The notes beneath the pieces were generated by a model. It was not told the DNA's origin and ran no database searches. It saw only the letters and a list, made by a program, of their open reading frames with translations. From positions 1 to 8,575 of the forward strand of contig CAYFVQ010000103.1 in assembly GCA_964346585.1 (NCBI GenBank): DNA of 8,575 bases. Reading direction: 5' to 3'. Numbering within the stretch: the stretch's first letter is position 1; the number at the start of each line of letters is the position of its first letter. Below are positions 5,950 to 8,575 of the stretch, one piece after another. The DNA comes from SOIA01 sp964346585 (GTDB lineage: Bacteria; Acidobacteriota; Aminicenantia; Aminicenantales; Aminicenantaceae). A program made the translations under genes and the position numbers.

Positions 5950-6512
5950 TGAAAAACCGCCTCCAAGAGATCATCGAATCTCTGATTTTTATCTCCTTAG
6001 AGCCTCTGACGCTGGAAAAGATAAAAAGCGTTCTGATAGAATTCGAGGAAAAAGAGATCGAACAGGCCGTCAATGAACTTTTGGAAAATTACATGACCAA
6101 TGAAAGAGGGATTCACATCATTCAGGCGGCAGGGGGCTTTCTTTTTTCCACGAAACCGGAGCACGATTCATGGATAAAACGTCTTCTCAAGGTGGAAAGA
6201 AAAAGTAGGCTCTCTTCCGCGGCTCTCGAGACACTGTCCGCTGTCGCCTACCACCAGCCTGTAACCCTGGCTGAAATCTCAGCGCTCAGGGGAGTGGATT
6301 CCACTCATACGCTGAAAACTCTGCTCCAGAAGCGATTAATCAAGATTGTTGGCAGAAAAAAAAGTCCTGGGAATCCATTAATTTACAGGACATCAGAAAA
6401 GTTTTTAACCTATTTTGGATTAAACAGTATCAAAGACCTGCCTTCTCCTGAAGAATTATCTAAAATACTTGAAGAAGAGGACATCTCTGAAGAAGACAGT
6501 CCAACTCAATAA
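5949..6512 (+). CDS. scpB: Segregation and condensation protein B
   Basis: This 187-residue protein is the winged-helix dimer that binds ScpA in the SMC condensin complex. Two winged-helix domains are expected: the first about 5-80 (MKNRLQEIIESLIFISLEPL) and the second about 85-160. The second carries the strong family signature LSSAALETLSAVAYHQPVTL (88-107), RGVDS (114-118), GRKKSPGNPLIYRTSEKFL (135-153) and FGLNSIKDLP (156-165). An acidic tail ends the protein. It overlaps the scpA stop by one base. In many genomes a pseudouridine synthase gene follows scpB; here it is absent and a 241-base spacer with strong RNA-like pairing comes instead. Confidence 0.95.
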   Translation: MKNRLQEIIESLIFISLEPLTLEKIKSVLIEFEEKEIEQAVNELLENYMTNERGIHIIQAAGGFLFSTKPEHDSWIKRLLKVERKSRLSSAALETLSAVAYHQPVTLAEISALRGVDSTHTLKTLLQKRLIKIVGRKKSPGNPLIYRTSEKFLTYFGLNSIKDLPSPEELSKILEEEDISEEDSPTQ

Positions 6513-6527
6513 ATAGTAGCTTTTCTA

Positions 6528-6608
6528 AGGTCTTACAATTTCTTCTCCTCCAGCTGAGGAGGTGAAGCAGAGATACCTGGATCTCTTCCTGAAAGTTGAA
6601 TAAGACCT
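6528..6608 (+). ncRNA. Putative structured RNA, three-way junction, in the scpB-ispH spacer
   Basis: An 81-base stretch folds on paper into a closed three-way junction. The closing stem P1 pairs AGGTCTTA (6528-6535) with TAAGACCT (6601-6608), then CAA (6536-6538) with TTG (6596-6598), then TTTC (6539-6542) with GAAA (6591-6594): 15 pairs with two small bulges. Inside, P2 is TTC-t-CCTCC with GGAGG-t-GAA (6543-6551/6558-6566), and P3 is AGAGAT with ATCTCT (6569-6574/6581-6586). A competing hairpin, CCTGAGAG (6606-6613) with CTCTC-c-AGG (6622-6630), overlaps the end of P1. I recognise no known riboswitch consensus. It lies upstream of the ispH promoter, so it is either the 3' UTR of the scpAB transcript, a processed small RNA, or a palindromic repeat. 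Confidence 0.4.
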
Positions 6609-6698
6609 GAGAGCCTTTTTTCTCTCCAGGAAGACGAAAAAAAGGACACTTTTAACTCCCAAAATGGAGCTAAGTTAAGATTTTATCTATATTTAGGA

Positions 6699-6725
6699 TT
6701 GACAAAAAAAGACCACTCATATAAT
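6699..6725 (+). promoter_or_regulatory. Promoter for ispH-rpsA
   Basis: A perfect TTGACA (6699-6704) and a perfect TATAAT (6720-6725) are separated by 15 bases, shorter than the ideal 17. Overlapping -10-like words (TAATAT at 6722-6727) give a 17-base option. The surrounding DNA is AT-rich. The start site would be near 6732, giving a leader of about 22 bases before ATG6754. No regulator site was recognised. Confidence 0.7.
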
Positions 6726-6753
6726 ATACTTCTTTTATTTATTCTCAAAAAAA

Positions 6754-7632
6754 ATGGAAATTATCATAGCTAAAAACTCAGGATTGTGTTACGGAGTCAG
6801 AAGAGCTCTGAAGATCGCCAGAGAAACAAGGCAGAAGAAAAGTGGGAAAGTCTGTACTTTGGGGGACCTGATTCACAATCCCCAAGTCATTGATGATCTC
6901 AAAAAACAGGGAATCCAATCTGTCACGAATCAGGATGAACTCAACGAAGGATGGGTCATCATTCGCAGCCATGGGGTCTCCCCCAATACCTACAGTCTTC
7001 TTGAAAAAAAGAATATTCAAATCGTCGATGCCACCTGCCCAATTGTTAAAAAAATCCAAAAATTGGTCGAAATGCTGGCCACGCAGAAAGAAGAAATTAT
7101 CATCGTTGGGAATAAAGAACATCCTGAAATAAGAGGACTCATAGGATTCAGCAAGGAAAAAGGAATCATCATAGAAAATGAGGCTCAGGTGAAACGATTG
7201 CCTCGGAAGAGAAAGAGAGCGGTTCTTGCCCAATCCACTCAGGACCTTTATCTCTTTGAAAAAATCGTGGCCGCTCTCATCGAGAAGACAGAAGAGTTAA
7301 AAATCTATAACACCATCTGTCATTCCACTCAGACAAGGCAAAAATCCACCTCCGAACTGGCATCCCATGTGGATACACTTTTCATCGTTGGAGGAAAAAA
7401 CAGCTCCAACACGAATAAACTCTTTCAAATTTCAAAAAGGATTTTACCCAATACCTATTTCATCGAAAGTGCGGCTCAAATCGACTTTGGAATGCTGAAA
7501 GGCTCAAAAAAAATCGGACTCTCTGGAGGAGCCTCCACTCCTCCTGAAGCCATCCAAGAAGCTGTCAACAAAATCAAATCCAGCTTTAAACATCAACATC
7601 AAAGGGAGAAGATCGTCCAATGTCAGAGATAA
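6754..7632 (+). CDS. ispH: 4-hydroxy-3-methylbut-2-enyl diphosphate reductase
   Basis: This 292-residue enzyme makes isopentenyl and dimethylallyl diphosphate from HMBPP in the last step of the MEP isoprenoid pathway, using a [4Fe-4S] cluster. The three cluster cysteines are Cys12 (SGLCYGVRRA), Cys95 (DATCPIVKK) and Cys189 (NTICHSTQTRQ). Substrate and proton-relay residues are in place: His41 (HNPQVI), His73 (RSHGVSP), His123 and Glu125 (HPEIRG), the AQST loop at 159-162, GGKNSSNTNKL at 213-223 and GGASTPPEAI at 258-267. The ATG6754 start gives the expected immediate N-terminus (MEIIIAKNSG). No Shine-Dalgarno is visible, only an A-rich run before ATG. The last 13 bases overlap rpsA in another frame, a recurrent ispH-rpsA arrangement. 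Length is normal; the gene looks intact and is more AT-rich than the genes at the left edge. Confidence 0.96.
   Translation: MEIIIAKNSGLCYGVRRALKIARETRQKKSGKVCTLGDLIHNPQVIDDLKKQGIQSVTNQDELNEGWVIIRSHGVSPNTYSLLEKKNIQIVDATCPIVKKIQKLVEMLATQKEEIIIVGNKEHPEIRGLIGFSKEKGIIIENEAQVKRLPRKRKRAVLAQSTQDLYLFEKIVAALIEKTEELKIYNTICHSTQTRQKSTSELASHVDTLFIVGGKNSSNTNKLFQISKRILPNTYFIESAAQIDFGMLKGSKKIGLSGGASTPPEAIQEAVNKIKSSFKHQHQREKIVQCQR
7604..7608 (+). promoter_or_regulatory. Ribosome binding site of rpsA inside the ispH end
   Basis: GGGAG at 7604-7608 lies 11 bases before ATG7620, within the last codons of ispH. It supports this start and ties rpsA expression to the same transcript. Confidence 0.6.
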
Positions 7633-8575
7633 CAAAAGACACAGATAACGAAGAAAACATCTCTTCAAAAGACTACGAAAGTTTACTGGATCAGTACCAG
7701 TTCAACGCTAAAGAAATCGTCCCGGGAAAAATAATAAAAGGGAAGGTAATCAAGGTCACATCTAATCATATTCTCGTGGATATCGGATTTAAGTCCGAAG
7801 GAATTATTCCTCGAGAGGACTTCGCCGACAACCAAGAAGCCAGCGAAATTCGTCCTGGAGAGACTATCCAAGCCATCGTGGAACGGAGCGACTCAAAAGA
7901 AGGCTATCTGATCCTCTCCCATAAAAAAGCTGTGGCTCTCAAGGCTCTCAATGACCTGGAGAGAGCTTACTACAACAACACCTGGGTTACAGGAAAAATC
8001 ATTGACAAAACTAAGAATGGATTCACTGTCAACGTAGGAATCAAGACTTTCCTACCTGATTCCCATGCCGACACAAGATCTGTCAAAGAGCCGAAAGAGC
8101 TCATAGGAAACACTTACAAATTTAAAGTCATAAAATTTGATAGAAAAACAGAGAATGCCGTCCTTTCCAGAAAACTTTTCCTTCAGGATGAAAGAGAGAA
8201 ACAAAGAAGACGTGTCTTCGACGGGCTCAGTAAAGGGCAAAAGATCAAAGGAAAAGTTAAATCCCTGACTAACTTTGGAGCATTCATCGATTTGGGGGGA
8301 GTGGAAGGACTCCTTCATGTCTCTGATATTTCCTGGGGAAAAATCCCTCATCCATCAGAAGTCTTCCAAACCGGTCAGGAAGTGGAAGTGTTGGTTCTCG
8401 ATTTCAATGAAAATGAAGATAAAATCTCACTCGGATACAAACAATTGACTCCGGATCCATGGGAGAGCGTAGAAGAGAAATACAAAGTCGGACAGAAAAT
8501 AAAGGGGAAAGTGGTCAGTCTGGCAGATTTTGGAGCATTCGTTGAGCTAGAAAAAGGAGTGGAAGGATTGGTCCA
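7620..8575 (+). CDS. rpsA: 30S ribosomal protein S1 (3' end outside window)
   Basis: The frame from ATG7620 is open to the right edge, giving 318 residues of an S1-repeat protein. S1 binds mRNA and brings it to the 30S subunit. Four S1 domains can be seen: about 35-103 (GKIIKGKVIKVTSNHILVDI, ending LILSHKKA), about 121-187 (WVTGKIIDKTKNGFTVNVG), about 206-275 (GQKIKGKVKSLTNFGAFIDL, then VEGLLHVSDISW) and a fourth from 291 (GQKIKGKVVSLADFGAFVEL) cut by the window end. The first two are divergent and the third and fourth near-canonical, as in true ribosomal S1. A short acidic N-terminal tail (MSEITKDTDNEENISS) precedes domain 1. It overlaps ispH by 13 bases with GGGAG at 7604-7608. A general S1-domain RNA-binding protein is the alternative, but the domain pattern and ispH linkage favour S1. 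Confidence 0.93.
   Translation, partial: MSEITKDTDNEENISSKDYESLLDQYQFNAKEIVPGKIIKGKVIKVTSNHILVDIGFKSEGIIPREDFADNQEASEIRPGETIQAIVERSDSKEGYLILSHKKAVALKALNDLERAYYNNTWVTGKIIDKTKNGFTVNVGIKTFLPDSHADTRSVKEPKELIGNTYKFKVIKFDRKTENAVLSRKLFLQDEREKQRRRVFDGLSKGQKIKGKVKSLTNFGAFIDLGGVEGLLHVSDISWGKIPHPSEVFQTGQEVEVLVLDFNENEDKISLGYKQLTPDPWESVEEKYKVGQKIKGKVVSLADFGAFVELEKGVEGLV

Noticed and set aside
6606..6630. Hairpin with T-rich loop after scpB as an intrinsic terminator
   Set aside because: The T run lies in the loop, not after the stem, so it does not have terminator form on the + strand.
8052..8351. 99-codon - strand open frame
   Set aside because: It is the antisense shadow of rpsA, whose S1 repeats are unmistakable on the + strand.

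Overview
The window reads as chromosomal DNA of an anaerobic, probably uncultured bacterium. All protein genes lie on the + strand. The gene order M50 protease - trpS - scpA - scpB, then ispH - rpsA, together with iron-sulfur-rich redox genes, fits Desulfobacterota-like or Aminicenantes/Acidobacteriota-like lineages. That placement is inference from memory and weak. No phage, CRISPR array or intact transposase was seen.

Region 1 (1-2800) is a redox operon. It holds the C-terminus of a GltD-like FAD/NAD(P)H oxidoreductase, an ATGA-overlapping iron-sulfur protein of the HoxU/NuoG type with a cysteine-rich tail, and a complete FMN-binding glutamate synthase domain protein with an N-terminal four-cysteine motif. 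A strong intrinsic terminator closes it. Together they could form an NAD(P)H- or ferredoxin-linked glutamate synthase or a related electron-transfer complex. No glutaminase domain is in view.

Region 2 (about 2801-3523) has no credible gene. It contains a 246-bp imperfect palindrome built as nested inverted repeats (AT-rich outer arms, a 30-bp near-perfect inner pair), then a GC-rich stretch with a chain of hairpins, then a candidate promoter.

Region 3 (3524-6512) is a tightly packed operon. It carries an M50 site-2-type membrane protease, tryptophanyl-tRNA synthetase with a four-cysteine motif close to the [4Fe-4S] motif of the Thermotoga maritima enzyme, and the SMC partners ScpA and ScpB. 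Gaps are 1 bp and 16 bp, followed by a 1-bp overlap.

Region 4 (6513-8575) starts with an intergenic stretch whose first part folds on paper into an 81-nt three-way junction. A TTGACA/TATAAT promoter follows, then ispH (last steps of MEP isoprenoid synthesis) overlapping rpsA (ribosomal protein S1), which runs off the right edge. The most unusual items are the redox cassette, the nested palindrome, the hairpin cluster and the structured scpB-ispH spacer.
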